From positions 177,473,501-177,537,500 of the forward strand of contig JAIOJX010000004.1 in assembly GCA_022376925.1 (NCBI GenBank): a DNA stretch of 64,000 bases, given 5' to 3'. How positions within the stretch are numbered: position 1 is the stretch's first letter; the number at the start of each line of letters is the position of its first letter. Below the pieces are notes generated by a model, which was not told the origin of the DNA, made no database searches, and saw only the letters and a list, made by a program, of their open reading frames with translations. This DNA comes from Tragulus kanchil (Eukaryota > Chordata > Mammalia > Artiodactyla > Tragulidae). Of this stretch, positions 46,701 through 58,769 are shown piece after piece. Made by a program: the position numbers and the translations under genes.

Positions 46701-46905
46701 TGGAAGTGTTAGTCACTCAGTTGTGTCCAGCTCTTGGTGATTCCATGAACTGTAGCCCGCCTGGCTCTCCTGTCCATGGAATTCTCCAGGCAGGAATACT
46801 GGAGGGGGCTGCCTTGTCCTTCTCCACGGGATCTTCCCAACATGGGGACCGAACCTAGTCTCCCTCCTTGCAAGCAGGTTCTTTACTGTCTGAGCCACCA
46901 GGGAA
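46701..46905 (-). mobile_element. Bov-tA SINE, duplicate of 45553-45757
   Basis: Copy produced by duplication 14. Confidence 0.9.
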
Positions 46906-47390
46906 CTCAAATGATGTTTCTGTTACCTGGCTATGGCTCCTGCATGCAATACCCCAAATCACATGCATCATCCCCTCAGATAAAGGTCCTCCTCCTCTCT
47001 TCCCTGCTTCTGTTAGCAGAGCCAGTGTTCTAGCAGTCACTCTGGCGTAAAACCATGGTCCCATCTTTGCTGCCTTCCTTTCTTCATCTTCCCCATAACC
47101 AAACACAGACCGATTCTATCACCTGTATATTTTCTCTCCCTCATTCACTGTTAACTCAGCAAAGATTGGAGTTTCTGCTCTGTGCCAGGTATGGCTGCAT
47201 GTTGTGTGTGACAGTTCACTGTCTTTCTACATTTACCGCCCCAGTCCAGGATTTCTGTAGGTTATACTTCACCTAATGAAAGTAGCTTTGTACCTTTTCT
47301 CCCGATCTCATAGTCGTTTTTTCCATTCTAGTATTTATTCCACTGCCAGATTAATCCTCCAAAACATAGTTTAGTCATGTTGTTCTCTAC

Positions 47391-47744
47391 TTTTTTTTTT
47401 TTTTAATATTTATTTATTTATTTTTGGTTATTCTGGGTTTTCACTGCTGCACGCTCTTCTCTAATTGCAGGGAATGGGGACTACTCTCTAGTTGAGATGA
47501 GCAGGCTTCTTGGTGCAGTAACTTCTCTTGTTGTGGAACTCGGGCTCCAGAGCACACGGTCTTCAGTAGTTGCGGCACATGGGCTCCATAGTTGCAGCTC
47601 TGAGGCTCTAGAGCACAGGCTCCGTGGTTGTGACTCATGAGTTTCGTTGCTCCGCAGCATGTGGGATCTTCCTGGATCAGGGATGGCACTCGTGTCTCCT
47701 GCATTGGCAGGTGAACTCCTTACCACTGAGTTACCAGGGAAGTC
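47391..47744 (-). mobile_element. long tRNA-Glu SINE (ART2/CHR-like), intact
   Basis: Antisense from poly-T to GTTACCAGGGAAGTCC. Target duplication TTGTTCTCTACTTT / TTGTTCCCTACTTT. Confidence 0.9.
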
Positions 47745-47799
47745 CTGTTGTTCCCTACTTTAAAAAATGTTGTTTATTTTATATTGGACTGTAGTTAAT

Positions 47800-48060
47800 T
47801 TACAGCGTTGTGTTATATTCCTGCTCGTTAGAGTGAAGCTTGGCTTGCTGTTGCAGGCACATCTCATATAATTTGTGCGCAATTGTCTTTTGAAAGCATC
47901 CTCCACACCTTCTCACACCTACGGTTTTGTTCAGGCTGTTCTGTTTCCTGGAAGAATATAAACTCCCTGAGGGCAGGCACTTTGTTTTATTCACGGTAGC
48001 GTCCGTCCCACTGTAGTAGGTAGTCAGTAGATATTTAACGAAAGAATGAATGAAAAACTG
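47800..48060 (-). mobile_element. L2 3' fragment
   Basis: ATAAACTCCCTGAGGGCAGG and GTAGTCAGTAGATATTTAACG..AATGAATG mark the L2 3' end. Orientation is uncertain. Confidence 0.65.
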
Positions 48061-48094
48061 AATGAAAAATAAGTGAATCTATCAATACTGTCCA

Positions 48095-48345
48095 TTAAAA
48101 TTTTTTTATTGACATATAGTCAGTTTACAGTCACGTGTTAATTTCTGTTATACAGCAAAGTGACTCAGGTGATACATATTATTTTACAAATTCTTTTACC
48201 TTATGGTTTATCACAGGATATTGAAGTGTTCCCTGTGCTATACAGTAGGACCTTGTACTTTATTCATTCTGTATATAATCCCAAACTCCCAATTCTGCCT
48301 CCCCTGAGTACCCCTCCCCATTGACGACCACAAGTCTGATATTTA
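48095..48345 (-). mobile_element. L1 3' end, antisense
   Basis: TTTATTGACATATAGTCAGTTTACAG, TATACAGCAAAGTGACTCAG, GTGCTATACAGTAGGACCTTG are typical of antisense artiodactyl L1. From 48170 on it is repeated at 49229-49404. Confidence 0.8.
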
Positions 48346-48365
48346 TGTGTGTGAACCTGTTTCTG

Positions 48366-48366
<1 letters not shown>

Positions 48367-48398
<32 letters not shown>
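48367..48398. repeat. (TG)16 microsatellite
   Basis: 16 TG units directly before a Bov-tA. The duplicate at 49426-49463 has 19 units. Confidence 0.95.
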
Positions 48399-48401
<3 letters not shown>

Positions 48402-48402
<1 letters not shown>

Positions 48403-48620
48403 CGCTAAGTCGCTTCAGTTGTGTCTAACTCTTTGTGACCTTGTGGACTGTAGCCCCCCAGGCTCCTTTGTCCAAGAGATTTTTCCAGGCACTAATACTG
48501 GAGTGGGTTGCCACACCCTCTTCCAGTGGATCTTCCCAACCCAGGGATCAAACCCATGTCTCTTATGTCTCCTGCACTTGCAGGTGGAGTCTTTACCACT
48601 AGTGCCACCTGGGAAGCCCC
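48402..48620 (-). mobile_element. Bov-tA SINE
   Basis: Antisense: CGCTTCAGTTGTGTCTAAC, CCAGGCACTAATACTGGAG, GTGCCACCTGGGAAGCCC. Duplicated at 49467-49685. Confidence 0.9.
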
Positions 48621-49228
48621 ATTCTATTTTGTAATACTGCCTATTTGTTTTATGACTGTTTGCAGACATTAATATCTTAGGAAGCCTTTTCTGATCTTCT
48701 GTGTATTTCTATTTAAACATAAATACCTACCAATGACAGAACCTTTTTCTCATTTTTTCTGTTATCAGTGCTGACGTTTTGTATATCATTTGCTTGATAG
48801 TCAGTAAATGAGCAAATGTTTATTGATTCCCTGTTCTGTGTCAAGTAACATCTAGGTACTTGAGTGAAATGTACAATAGGACAGAATCTCCTCGATGAAC
48901 TTAAATGCCTAGTGGAAGATTAGTCCATTTTAGTAGTAAAAGTAAGCAGTAAGAAGGAAGCCTGGGATCTTATGGAAGTGTAGCCTCTTGGAAGGGGATG
49001 GATAATCGGGAGAAGGGGGCAGGTTGCAGAAGTGGGGGCACTTGTAGGCAGTCACAAGTAGAAAGCAACATAATGGACATGCAGTGGGAGCAGCAGGTGC
49101 TTGCAGGGAAGGAGTGAGAAGGGAAGCAGGTACTCTGAGGGGTCTTATACTGTGGTTATTGAAGACGCAGTCCTGCACTGGTACCTTTTATGTGTTATGT
49201 TGGAATAAGAGGAAAAATGTGGAACAAC
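48621..49228. other. unique intron
   Basis: A MIR-like trace (48795-48850); otherwise nothing recognised. Duplicated at 49686-50293. Confidence 0.45.
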
Positions 49229-49424
49229 TGATACATATTATTTTACAAATTCTTTTACCTTATGGTTTATCACAGGATATTGAAGTGTTCCCTGTGCTAT
49301 ACAGTAGGACCTTGTACTTTATTCATTCTGTATATAATCCCAAACTCCCAATTCTGCCTCCCCTGAGTACCCCTCCCCATTGACGACCACAAGTCTGATA
49401 TTTATGTGTGTGAACCTGTTTCTG

Positions 49425-49425
<1 letters not shown>

Positions 49426-49463
<38 letters not shown>
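49426..49463. repeat. (TG)19 microsatellite
   Basis: Three units longer than its duplicate at 48367. Confidence 0.95.
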
Positions 49464-49466
<3 letters not shown>

Positions 49467-49467
<1 letters not shown>

Positions 49468-49685
49468 CGCTAAGTCGCTTCAGTTGTGTCTAACTCTTTG
49501 TGACCTTGTGGACTGTAGCCCCCCAGGCTCCTTTGTCCAAGAGATTTTTCCAGGCACTAATACTGGAGTGGGTTGCCACACCCTCTTCCAGTGGATCTTC
49601 CCAACCCAGGGATCAAACCCATGTCTCTTATGTCTCCTGCACTTGCAGGTGGAGTCTTTACCACTAGTGCCACCTGGGAAGCCCC
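49467..49685 (-). mobile_element. Bov-tA SINE, duplicate of 48402-48620
   Basis: Copy produced by duplication 15. Confidence 0.9.
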
Positions 49686-50293
49686 ATTCTATTTTGTAAT
49701 ACTGCCTATTTGTTTTATGACTGTTTGCAGACATTAATATCTTAGGAAGCCTTTTCTGATCTTCTGTGTATTTCTATTTAAACATAAATACCTACCAATG
49801 ACAGAACCTTTTTCTCATTTTTTCTGTTATCAGTGCTGGCGTTTTGTATATCATTTGCTTGATAGTCAGTAAATGAGCAAATGTTTATTGATTCCCTGTT
49901 CTGTGTCAAGTAACATCTAGGTACTTGAGTGAAATGTACAATAGGACAGAATCTCCTCGATGAACTTAAATGCCTAGTGGAAGATTAGTCCATTTTAGTA
50001 GTAAAAGTAAGCAGTAAGAAGGAAGCCTGGGATCTTATGGAAGTGTAGCCTCTTGGAAGGGGATGGATAATCGGGAGAAGGGGGCAGGTTGCAGAAGTGG
50101 GGGCACTTGTAGGCAGTCACAAGTAGAAAGCAACATAATGGACATGCAGTGGGAGCAGCAGGTGCTTGCAGGGAAGGAGTGAGAAGGGAAGCAGGTACTC
50201 TGAGGGGTCTTATACTGTGGTTATTGAAGACGCAGTCCTGCACTGGTACCTTTTATGTGTTATGTTGGAATAAGAGGAAAAATGTGGAACAAC

Positions 50294-51830
50294 TGATACC
50301 TATAGAATAAGATTGGGAGGAACTGAAAATCGGAAGTGAGCAAAGGCTGAAGTTCCATGGAACTTTCTGAAATGAATTACTTGGTGTTAAAATTTTTGTT
50401 ACTTGGAATGCCTTCCTACTTGATTCATATTCTGTATAAGCAATTCCCATGGAAAATGATTTTCAGACTTTGAGAATTGGAAGACATACTCTATCCTCAG
50501 TTTCCACTGTTGATGTTAAGAAATCTGATGCTGTTTATTGTATCTCCCAACGTTGTAGGTAAGGTGCATGGGCAGGGTTTAGCCTGGGGATTCTTTTGCT
50601 CTACATGGTGTTAACTTGGTCTCCACATGGTGGCATTCAGCAAGTGACTGGGCTTGCATAGGAGGGTCCAAGAGTATACTTGCCTGCTACCTTAGTGGGG
50701 ATGCCTGGAAGGTTAGTCTTGGCTACATCCCTGTTGTTTTCATTGTAGTCGTGAGACTCTTTTTATGGTCTGTCCATCAGAGTAGCTGGATTTCTGGGAG
50801 TACAGGGCTTAGAGTTTTAAAGATCTTGGTTTAACTCCTGAAGGTAAATCAAGGAGAATAAAAGTAAAAATCTGTATAGCTAAAAAAAAAAAAAGATTCA
50901 CGAATTGATTTTAAACACCACTTTTTGTACAAAGAAAAAATGTTTTTAAAGAAGAGCCATATTATTTGGCTGTGTGAACCTCTTTTTCATGGGTCATAAT
51001 AAAAAATCATGATAGTGGATACTTTTTCAGTTATCAGCTGTCTGCCTGAGCTCTTCCATTTCTCTAACACATTTTGTGCTGCTGCTTCTGGTTACATGTG
51101 CTGCTCTGCACCAGCAGAAGGCATGCAGCCCTGAAAGGGTGTGGGGTGGAGAAAAGATGAGGCGGAACCAGGCCAGCAGGAGAGGGAAACAGATGGCTTG
51201 TGGGAGATGACCCTGCCCCATGTTGTTTTTGTTCTGGCTGCTACTGATCATACATGAATCAGCAGCCAAGAAATTGGAGTTGATGATCCTATGATGAAAC
51301 AGAGTTTGATTTTGGACTCTGTAGAAGTATAAATTTGCACCACTAAAACATGATGCAGATGTCTTGGTTATTTTAATTATCTTTCGTTTGAGACATTTAG
51401 AAGGCATTTTGAGACATAACTCTTTAATTTTTCTAAGTAACATTATATAGTCTGAGATGACTATTACTCTTTTAGCTTTTCTTTTTTATGAAAGTTGTAC
51501 AGTAAGTAAAATTTTAGGAGTATCCAAGAACTGGTAGAGGAGAATTAATCCGTCATGGCTATTCCTCAACATTTTTGGATCTTATCTCTAGATTGTTTTT
51601 AGTAGGACTTTCTTCCAGGGGCTATTTAAAAGTGAGTAGAAAGTAGAATGTTTGCTAGAGAAATAAATTTTCCCAATGTGTATATTTCATGCTGAATATT
51701 CCCTTTTTTTCTCAGTGCTTACACTTGACTTTTGCTTGTTTTCTAAGGTCAAGCTATAAGGAAACCTTGCTTTATGTCTTGCCAAGTCTTTATTTAGTTC
51801 TATGGAAAATTTTTGTTTTAAAGGAATTTT
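50294..51830. other. unique intron
   Basis: 1.5 kb with no repeat I recognise. A minus-strand frame at 51027-51443 (138 codons) shows no domain or codon bias. Confidence 0.45.
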
Positions 51831-52110
51831 AAAAAATTATAAGAATGATAGCAAATGTACACCAGTATAGAGAGAATGGTACTACAGTGGATCTCCATGT
51901 ACCCGGTATAAAGCTTCAACAGTTACCAATATTCTATGCTTACTTTGGTGACACATATACTAAAATAGTTGGCAGTATTCTGCCACTCTTGCTTTATCTG
52001 TTCCTCCTGCCCATAATGATGTTTTTATGGAAGAATTTTATTGTAATACCATTTAACGTTAGCATTTTGAAAGGCTTCTTTCCTGAAACTTCTAAACCTT
52101 TAAATTAAAT
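51831..52110 (+). mobile_element. old repeat (probable L1M-type 3' end)
   Basis: AGCAAATGTACACCAGTATAGAGAG and CATGTACCCGGTATAAAGCTTC resemble an ancient repeat also seen at 60440-60620; class uncertain. Confidence 0.5.
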
Positions 52111-52800
52111 ACTATTATAGCATTTAATTAGCCCAGTAAAAATGTATGGTAAACTATATAGGTATGTAAAAATTTTAAGTGACTTCTTCAAGCCCTTAAT
52201 GGCCTTATAAATATGGAACTTAATCAGTTATTAAGCTATTAAATTCAGAATGGAACACTCAGTAAAATAGTTTCTCAAACTGCATTTTCTTTCATTCCAG
52301 GTAGTGGCAGGCAGTCATGGTCCAATTTGGTATTCCTTTCTTTTAATCTGTTAAGAATGTGTAAGTTCTAAAAAACCTTACTTTCTAAATGTCTTCATAT
52401 TTTTCTGCATGGCACATGACTCGGATTGACTTTTTTGGGGGGGGATCATATTCCAGTTTCTTTTAAAGAATATCTTTTTTTAGAAGTACTGGTTATGTGC
52501 ATTAAGTACATACAGACTCAATTAATTACAGACTCAATGCCATTTAACTTCATGCTTTATTAAAAAAGTCCTGTCATGTGATGGATGGATCTTTATTGTT
52601 TTTTTGGAAGCAGTAACACATGTGAATGTCAGATATCTGAATCTTAGCAATAATTATTTTCTAATTCAAAGTAATAGGGGAAAGGTTGTTCTGAATTATT
52701 GAAAAATAAAGGGCACTTTAAAAAATAAACAATTTATTCTTTTAGACTCAGTGACTAATATGAATTAGTTTAGTAAATTATTTCTTAAGCAGAGATCTTC
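52111..52800. other. unique AT-rich intron
   Basis: Nothing recognised; duplicated at about 53255-53945. Confidence 0.45.
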
Positions 52801-52814
52801 CCAAGCCATTTCAA

Positions 52815-52985
52815 AATTATTGTGGTAAAAATCATGTGATCTTACGGTTACTATCTTAATATTTTTAAGTGTATATAGCTCAGTAGCGTTAAGTATATTC
52901 ACATTGTTGTGCAACAGATCTCTAGATCTTTTTCATCTTGCAACGCTAAAACTCCATAATAAGTAGACCCTATTTCCAGGCCATT
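52815..52985 (-). mobile_element. L1 3' fragment, antisense
   Basis: ATTGTGGTAAAAATCATGTG, CACATTGTTGTGCAACAGATC, CATCTTGCAACGCTAAAACTCC. Duplicated at 53961-54131. Confidence 0.75.
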
Positions 52986-54402
52986 TCTAATGCAAAATAT
53001 TTCATTTGAAATGAGAAACACATATTTAAATTTTAACATTGGCTGTGGCACGTGTTGGTCTCTTTGTAATTGTTGTTTAAAATATTTTAGTTTCTCTTAA
53101 TCTGGTAAACACGATTGGCAGTATTCTGCCACTCTTGCTTTATCTGTTCCTCCTGCCCATAATGATGTTTTATGGAAGAATTTTATTGTAATACCATTTA
53201 ACGTTAGCATTTTGAAAGGCTTCTTTCCTGAAACTTCTAAACCTTTAAATTAAATACTATTATAGCATTTAATTAGCCCAGTAAAAATGTATGGTAAACT
53301 ATATAGGTATGTAAAAATTTTAAGTGACTTCTTCAAGCCCTTAATGGCCTTATAAATATGGAACTTAATCAGTTATTAAGCTATTAAATTCAGAATGGAA
53401 CACTCAGTAAAATAGTTTCTCAAACTGCATTTTCTTTCATTCCAGGTAGTGGCAGGCAGTCATGGTCCAATTTGGTATTCCTTTCTTTTAATCTGTTAAG
53501 AATGTGTAAGTTCTAAAAAACCTTACTTTCTAAATGTCTTCATATTTTTCTGCATGGCACATGACTCGGATTGACTTTTTTGGGGGGGGATCATATTCCA
53601 GTTTCTTTTAAAGAATATCTTTTTTTAGAAGTACTGGTTATGTGCATTAAGTACATACAGACTCAATTAATTACAGACTCAATGCCATTTAACTTCATGC
53701 TTTATTAAAAAAGTCCTGTCATGTGATGGATGGATCTTTATTGTTTTTTTGGAAGCAGTAACACATGTGAATGTCAGATATCTGAATCTTAGCAATAATT
53801 ATTTTCTAATTCAAAGTAATAGGGGAAAGGTTGTTCTGAATTATTGAAAAATAAAGGGCACTTTAAAAAATAAACAATTTATTCTTTTAGACTCAGTGAC
53901 TAATATGAATTAGTTTAGTAAATTATTTCTTAAGCAGAGATCTTCCCAAGCCATTTCAAAATTATTGTGGTAAAAATCATGTGATCTTACGGTTACTATC
54001 TTAATATTTTTAAGTGTATATAGCTCAGTAGCGTTAAGTATATTCACATTGTTGTGCAACAGATCTCTAGATCTTTTTCATCTTGCAACGCTAAAACTCC
54101 ATAATAAGTAGACCCTATTTCCAGGCCATTTCTAATGCAAAAATATTTCATTTGAAATGAGAAACACATATTTAAATTTTAACATTGGCTGTGGCACGTG
54201 TTGGTCTCTTTGTAATTGTGTTTAGAATTATACATTATGAGACAGTATTTTAGTTTCTCTTAATCTGGTAAACACGATTGCTGACACTTCTTTTCCTAAC
54301 CTGCCTTCAAGTAGCATACATTTTTCTTAAGGTAATACTACAGTATAGAATCACAGCTATCAGTAAAGTCTGAAATAGTGGGATTCCACTATTTGGCTTT
54401 GT

Positions 54403-54617
54403 GGGGCTTTCCTGGTGGCTCAGATGGTAAAGAGTCTGCCCGCAATACAGGAGACCCAGGTTTGATCCCTGAATCAGGAAGATCCCCTGGGAGTGGCAAC
54501 CCACTCCTGTATTCTTATCTGGAGAATTCTATGGACAGAGGAGCCTGGCAGGCTACAGTCCACGAGGTCGGAGAGAGTCGGAGACAACTGAGCAACTAAC
54601 GCTTTCACTTTCACTTA
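54403..54617 (+). mobile_element. Bov-tA SINE
   Basis: GGGGCTTTCCTGGTGGCTCAG head, CACTCCTGTATTCTTATCTGG, AGTCGGAGACAACTGAGC, ends CTTTCACTTTCACTT. Confidence 0.92.
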
Positions 54618-54893
54618 CAAACTTTTTATTTGAAACTGCGGTACTTAAATGGAATGAGGTTTGCTGGTTCCTGTCCTAATAACGTTATTCTTAGTTTTTC
54701 TGTGTCTTTCATCCAGTCTTATATCAGTCAGATTTTCCTCCAAACCTGCCTGTCTTGGTCCCCAGATTATCTTGAAGTGTCTTTAGACAAGAATTTATCT
54801 ATCCAGTGGCTCTTAATGTGCAAATACTATTTGTGGGGCCTATCTACTGTGTACACACACAGTTGTTACCATCTCAGTCAAACTTCTCCATTT

Positions 54894-55255
54894 TCGGGCT
54901 TCCCTGGTAGCTCAGTGGTAAAGAGTTCGCCTGCCAATACTGGAGACATGGTTTTGATTCCTGATCTGAGAAGATCCCACTTGCTGTGGAGCAACTAAGC
55001 CTGTGAGCCACGACGATGGAGCCTATGCTCTAGAGCCTCAGAGCCGCAACTGTTCGAGCCCTTGTGCCACAACTATTGAAGCCCATGTGCCCTAGAGCCT
55101 GAGTTTCCCAACAAGAGAAGTGACCACAACAAGAGGCCTGCTCACCTCAGCTAGAGAGTAGCCCCTACTCCCTGCAACTAGAGAAGAGCCTGCAGCAGCA
55201 GTGAAAACCCAGACTAGCCAAAAATAAATAAATAAAGGTTTTTTTTTTTTAAAAA
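54894..55255 (+). mobile_element. long tRNA-Glu SINE (ART2/CHR-like)
   Basis: GGGCTTCCCTGGTAGCTCAG head, AGCTAGAGAGTAGCCCC, AGACTAGCCAAAAATAAAT tail. Flanked by CTTCTCCATTTTC / CTTCCCCATTTTC. Confidence 0.9.
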
Positions 55256-55319
55256 AAAGCTTCCCCATTTTCTCATGAGAGGTATGAACTCATATAATCT
55301 ATAGCGATTTAGCAGATGT

Positions 55320-55620
55320 CTTTTTCCAGTTTTATTGAGGTATGATCGATATATAGCACTATTTAAGTGTAAGGTATAAGTAATGACTTGGCTTACATAT
55401 ACTGTGAAATGTTTTCCACAGTAAGTTTTGTTAACATTCATCATCCATATAAATAAAAAAAATTTTGCTTTGTGATGATGGTTTATAGGATATAGTTCTT
55501 TAAAAACTTTCAATTATATCATATAGGAGTATTAGGTCTACTTATAATGGAAAGTTTGTATTTTTTGACAACCTTCATCAGTTCCTCCACCTCCCACCGC
55601 CACTACTGGTAACTACAAGT
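55320..55620 (-). mobile_element. L1 3' end, antisense, left part
   Basis: CAGTTTTATTGAGGTATGATCG, CACTGTGAAATG-type L1 3' UTR. Interrupted by a SINE and resumes at 55960. Confidence 0.75.
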
Positions 55621-55635
55621 CTGACCTCTTCTTTT

Positions 55636-55959
55636 TTTTTTTTAAACATTTATTTATTTGGGGTGGGGGGCGGGTTGGGGAGGGAGGGGAGCAGGCGGGC
55701 CACTTCTATTGGTCTTTCATTTCTCTATTTTCATCCGTCTTTGATCTTTGGCTCCTGTGGGCCTCCCATCACGGTGGCCTCTGTTGTTGCAGAGCACCGG
55801 CTCTGGGTGCATGCGCTCCAGAGCTCCGGCTTGGTAATTGGACACATCGGTCCAGCCGCTCGGTGGCACGTGGCATCTTCCCAGGCCAGGGATCGAACTG
55901 GTGCCCCTTGCACTGCAAGGTGGTGTCCTTACCGTACCACTGGACCACCAGGGAAGCCC
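55636..55959 (-). mobile_element. young SINE P2 inserted in L1
   Basis: Antisense P2 with G-rich tail. Target duplication TGACCTCTTCTTTT at 55622 and 55961, which are L1 bases. Confidence 0.95.
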
Positions 55960-56150
55960 CTGACCTCTTCTTTTATGAGTGTGTTTTTATATTTGTTTTG
56001 TTTTTTAGATTCCAGATAAATGAAATCTTACAGTATTTGTCTTTTCCTCTCTGATTTATTTAGCTTAGCTCAATGCCCTCAAGGTCTGTCCGTGTTTTTG
56101 CAAATGACGTTATTTCCTTTCTTTTTTGTGGCTGAGTAATATTCGCTTGT
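55960..56150 (-). mobile_element. L1 3' end, antisense, right part
   Basis: Continuation of the L1: CAGATAAATGAAATCTTACAG, CAATGCCCTCAAGGTCTGTC, GGCTGAGTAATATTCGC. Confidence 0.75.
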
Positions 56151-56274
56151 ACGTTAACAACTATTTACTGAAAACCTGTTACTGTATGTGAAACTCATTT
56201 TCCTGGGTCTTAAAGTTGAAGTTTTGGTGCTATCCTCCCCCTGCTTTCCTTTAGGACTCATTTAAGAGTGTTAT

Positions 56275-56521
56275 TTTTTTTAAACATTTTTATTTTATTT
56301 ATTTACTTATTCTCATCCATCTTTATTCTTTGGCATTGCAGTGGCCTCTCTCGTTGCAGAGCACTGGCTCTGGGCTCATACGCTCCAGAGCACTGGCTTG
56401 TAATTGGACACACCGGCCCAGCCGCTCCCCGGGATATGGGATCTTCCCGGGCCAGGGATCAAACCGGCATCCCTTGCATTGCAAGGTGGACTCTTTACCC
56501 ACTGGACCACCAGGGAAGCCC
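56275..56521 (-). mobile_element. young SINE P1
   Basis: Antisense, GTAATTGGACACACCGGCCC body, end GGACCACCAGGGAAGCCC. Imperfect AGTGTTATTTTTT / AGTGTTGTTTTTT flanks. Confidence 0.9.
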
Positions 56522-58250
56522 AGTAGTGTTGTTTTTTCTTAAACTCACATCGCAGTGCCATCATCCCTGTGCACACGTGTGTGAGCATGCTCACGTGTTT
56601 TGGGGTGATTGAGGGTTCTGTCCCAAGGAGTTTGGGTCTCAAAGGATTCTCCCCTGCCCCTAGCCTGGTAGGTGTTTTTTTTTTTACACAGGATTTCACT
56701 GATTTATACTTAAGTGAAATTGAACCCAGCTTTATAGAGAAGTTTCAGTCGAGCCTCCTACCCTGTTGGATTCAAGACTTCCTTTTCTGTCTTCTGTCGA
56801 CACTGAAACTGGAGCCTTGTGGCCACCAAGACCAGTAGCTCACGCTGAGGTGACCCAGCACTGCATAGCATCGCTGACGGCTTTCATCTCATTGCTGAGG
56901 TTCCTAGTTCCTGCCTCATTCCTGGAGCCAGGGGTTTCTCTACTGTGTCGTTAGTTCAGCTGTGCATTTAAAACAATACTTACTTAATTTTACACAACAT
57001 TTATAGTTGTTTTATAGCTGGGAAACAGTCAGACTACCTGGTCTGCTCTATTGCTAGAAATCAAAGTCTGCTTCTGCACTTGACAGAATAGACTGGAACC
57101 CAAGGATGGGACCTGAGGCTGCACAGGATGTTTGAGAAACACCTAGACCGAGGCTCTGGGCCTCCTGACTGCTTGCTCTCTCCTGCAGGGGATAAGGAAA
57201 GATGTGGCTTGGTCCTGAGCTCAACTGATGTTTGGCAACCCTAACCCCACGCCAGGAGCCTGTCTGGGGGAGGTGGTGGGGAAGGGAGAGCACAGGTTCT
57301 GTCCCGCAGAGCTTGGGTGAAGGGCTGTGGACGCAGGGGTGGCAGAGAGTGGGGCAGATGGCACTCACAGAGGGGCTGGCACACTCATGGTAGGGCTGCA
57401 GCTCCGTCACACACGGACACTGAGAGCCGTGGGGGGAGCCACACCCTACCCCCAGAGCTCTTCTCCCTTCAGAGAATTTTTGAATATCATAAAATTGAAT
57501 TCTTTAGTCTGAAAAGGCTACTGGTAAGGAAAGCAAACATGCTCTTTCAGGGTCAGTGGCAAAGAAAAGCCAGATGGATTAATCATGTATAGCAATTGTT
57601 TTTTCCTAGTACATGTAGAGACATGGCTTAAATGATGGTAAATCATAGACAAGATGGGAAAAATTCTCTGAAGATCAGATTCTTTCTGTCTTTTCTTGGT
57701 AGACATTTGTTATTTTATAATTCCTAAAATTTTCAAACCCTTGGACAGTTCCTTTCCCAGTGTTGCCCATGCTGCCTCTTGGACTGTTGAGTTCTTGTGA
57801 ATGTCTGTCACTCACTTTCTTTCACCCTTTTTGGAGTAAAGAGTCCTTAATACCTTCTTTCTTCTCAGTGTCACCCTCCCTTAATTACTCTTATATGGAT
57901 CTTTTTTTCTCTGTTTTATATTCTGTGAGGATCCACCAGAACTATAGTCAGGTTTGGGCGCAGTTATAGCTTTACATAAAGGTGTAGGATGTGATGGTCC
58001 TTTTAGTTTTCAGTAACTGTCTTCATTTCCTGGCTTTCCAATATTTTGTTGATTTCTTCATCTGAGCCAAACTAGACATAAGTCTTCACTAATGTCTGCA
58101 GGGAATTTCTAGGTCCCCTTTTTAGATGAAGGGTTATAGCCTTTTCATTATAAAAGCAATATATGTTTTAGAGAAAATGTGGAAACTAAAGAAAGTAAAA
58201 ATTTTCATAGTAACAAACAAAACTCATTTTGTGCTTTGATACATTTCCTC
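56522..58250. other. unique intron, partly GC-rich
   Basis: 57040-57480 is GC-richer than its surroundings and could hold a regulatory element, but I see no specific motif or exon structure. Confidence 0.4.
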
Positions 58251-58251
58251 A

Positions 58252-58461
58252 TGGCTTCCCTGGTGGCTTGACAGTAAAGAAACTACTTGCCAATGCAGGA
58301 GACGTGGGTTAGATCCCTAAGATTCCCTGAGAATGGAAATGGCAGCCCACTCCAGTATTCTTACCTGGGAAATCCCAGGGACAGAGGAGCCTCACGGGCT
58401 ACAATCCATCGAGTCACAAAGGGTCAGACATGACTGAGAGACTAAACAACAACGATAAAAC
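58252..58461 (+). mobile_element. Bov-tA SINE
   Basis: GGCTTCCCTGGTGGCTTGAC head, CACTCCAGTATTCTTACCTGG, GGTCAGACATGACTGAGAGAC. Confidence 0.9.
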
Positions 58462-58745
58462 TTCCTTATGGTCTTTTTCCCATGTAATATTTGTATATGA
58501 ATGTGCATTTTTATACCATACTATTTAAAACATGAAATAAATAGTTTCTCCTTTTTAAATGCTTTGAAAAAATTATTCTTAATAATTCCACAGGATATGG
58601 TGGGTGAATATAGTCTTAATTCCCCTGTTTGGCTTTCATTTGTATTCTTTTTCGTTTTTAAAGATCTTGTTCTTCTGTTGCCACATATTCTGCTTTTAGT
58701 ATCCCATTTCTGGATACCATGATTAAATATTCAGGTAGGTTAAAA
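58462..58745. other. unique AT-rich intron
   Basis: Nothing recognised. Confidence 0.45.
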
Positions 58746-58769
58746 TATTTGAGCTAAAAAAACCCAAAA

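Larger units (their letters stand above)
45409..47701. repeat. tandem duplication 14, period 1148
   Basis: Copies 45409-46556 and 46557-47701. The junction cuts a SINE off at TGTCTCCTG (46553); the complete SINE survives at the end of copy 2. Confidence 0.95.
48170..50293. repeat. tandem duplication 15, period 1059-1065
   Basis: Copies 48170-49228 and 49229-50293. Differences seen: a TG microsatellite of 16 versus 19 units and one A/G change (GCTGACG versus GCTGGCG). Confidence 0.95.
51969..54280. repeat. tandem duplication 16, period about 1146
   Basis: Copies 51969-53114 and 53115-54280. Copy 1 lacks about 20 bases near 53085, just before the junction; single-base differences occur in T and A runs. 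Confidence 0.94.

Noticed and set aside
51027..51443. 138-codon minus-strand frame in unique sequence
   Set aside because: No domain, no codon bias, no splice or promoter context; length is compatible with chance in this much AT-rich sequence.
57040..57480. GC-richer block as a possible exon or promoter
   Set aside because: Not CpG-rich enough for an island, and no frame with convincing splice sites was found; kept only as unassigned intron.
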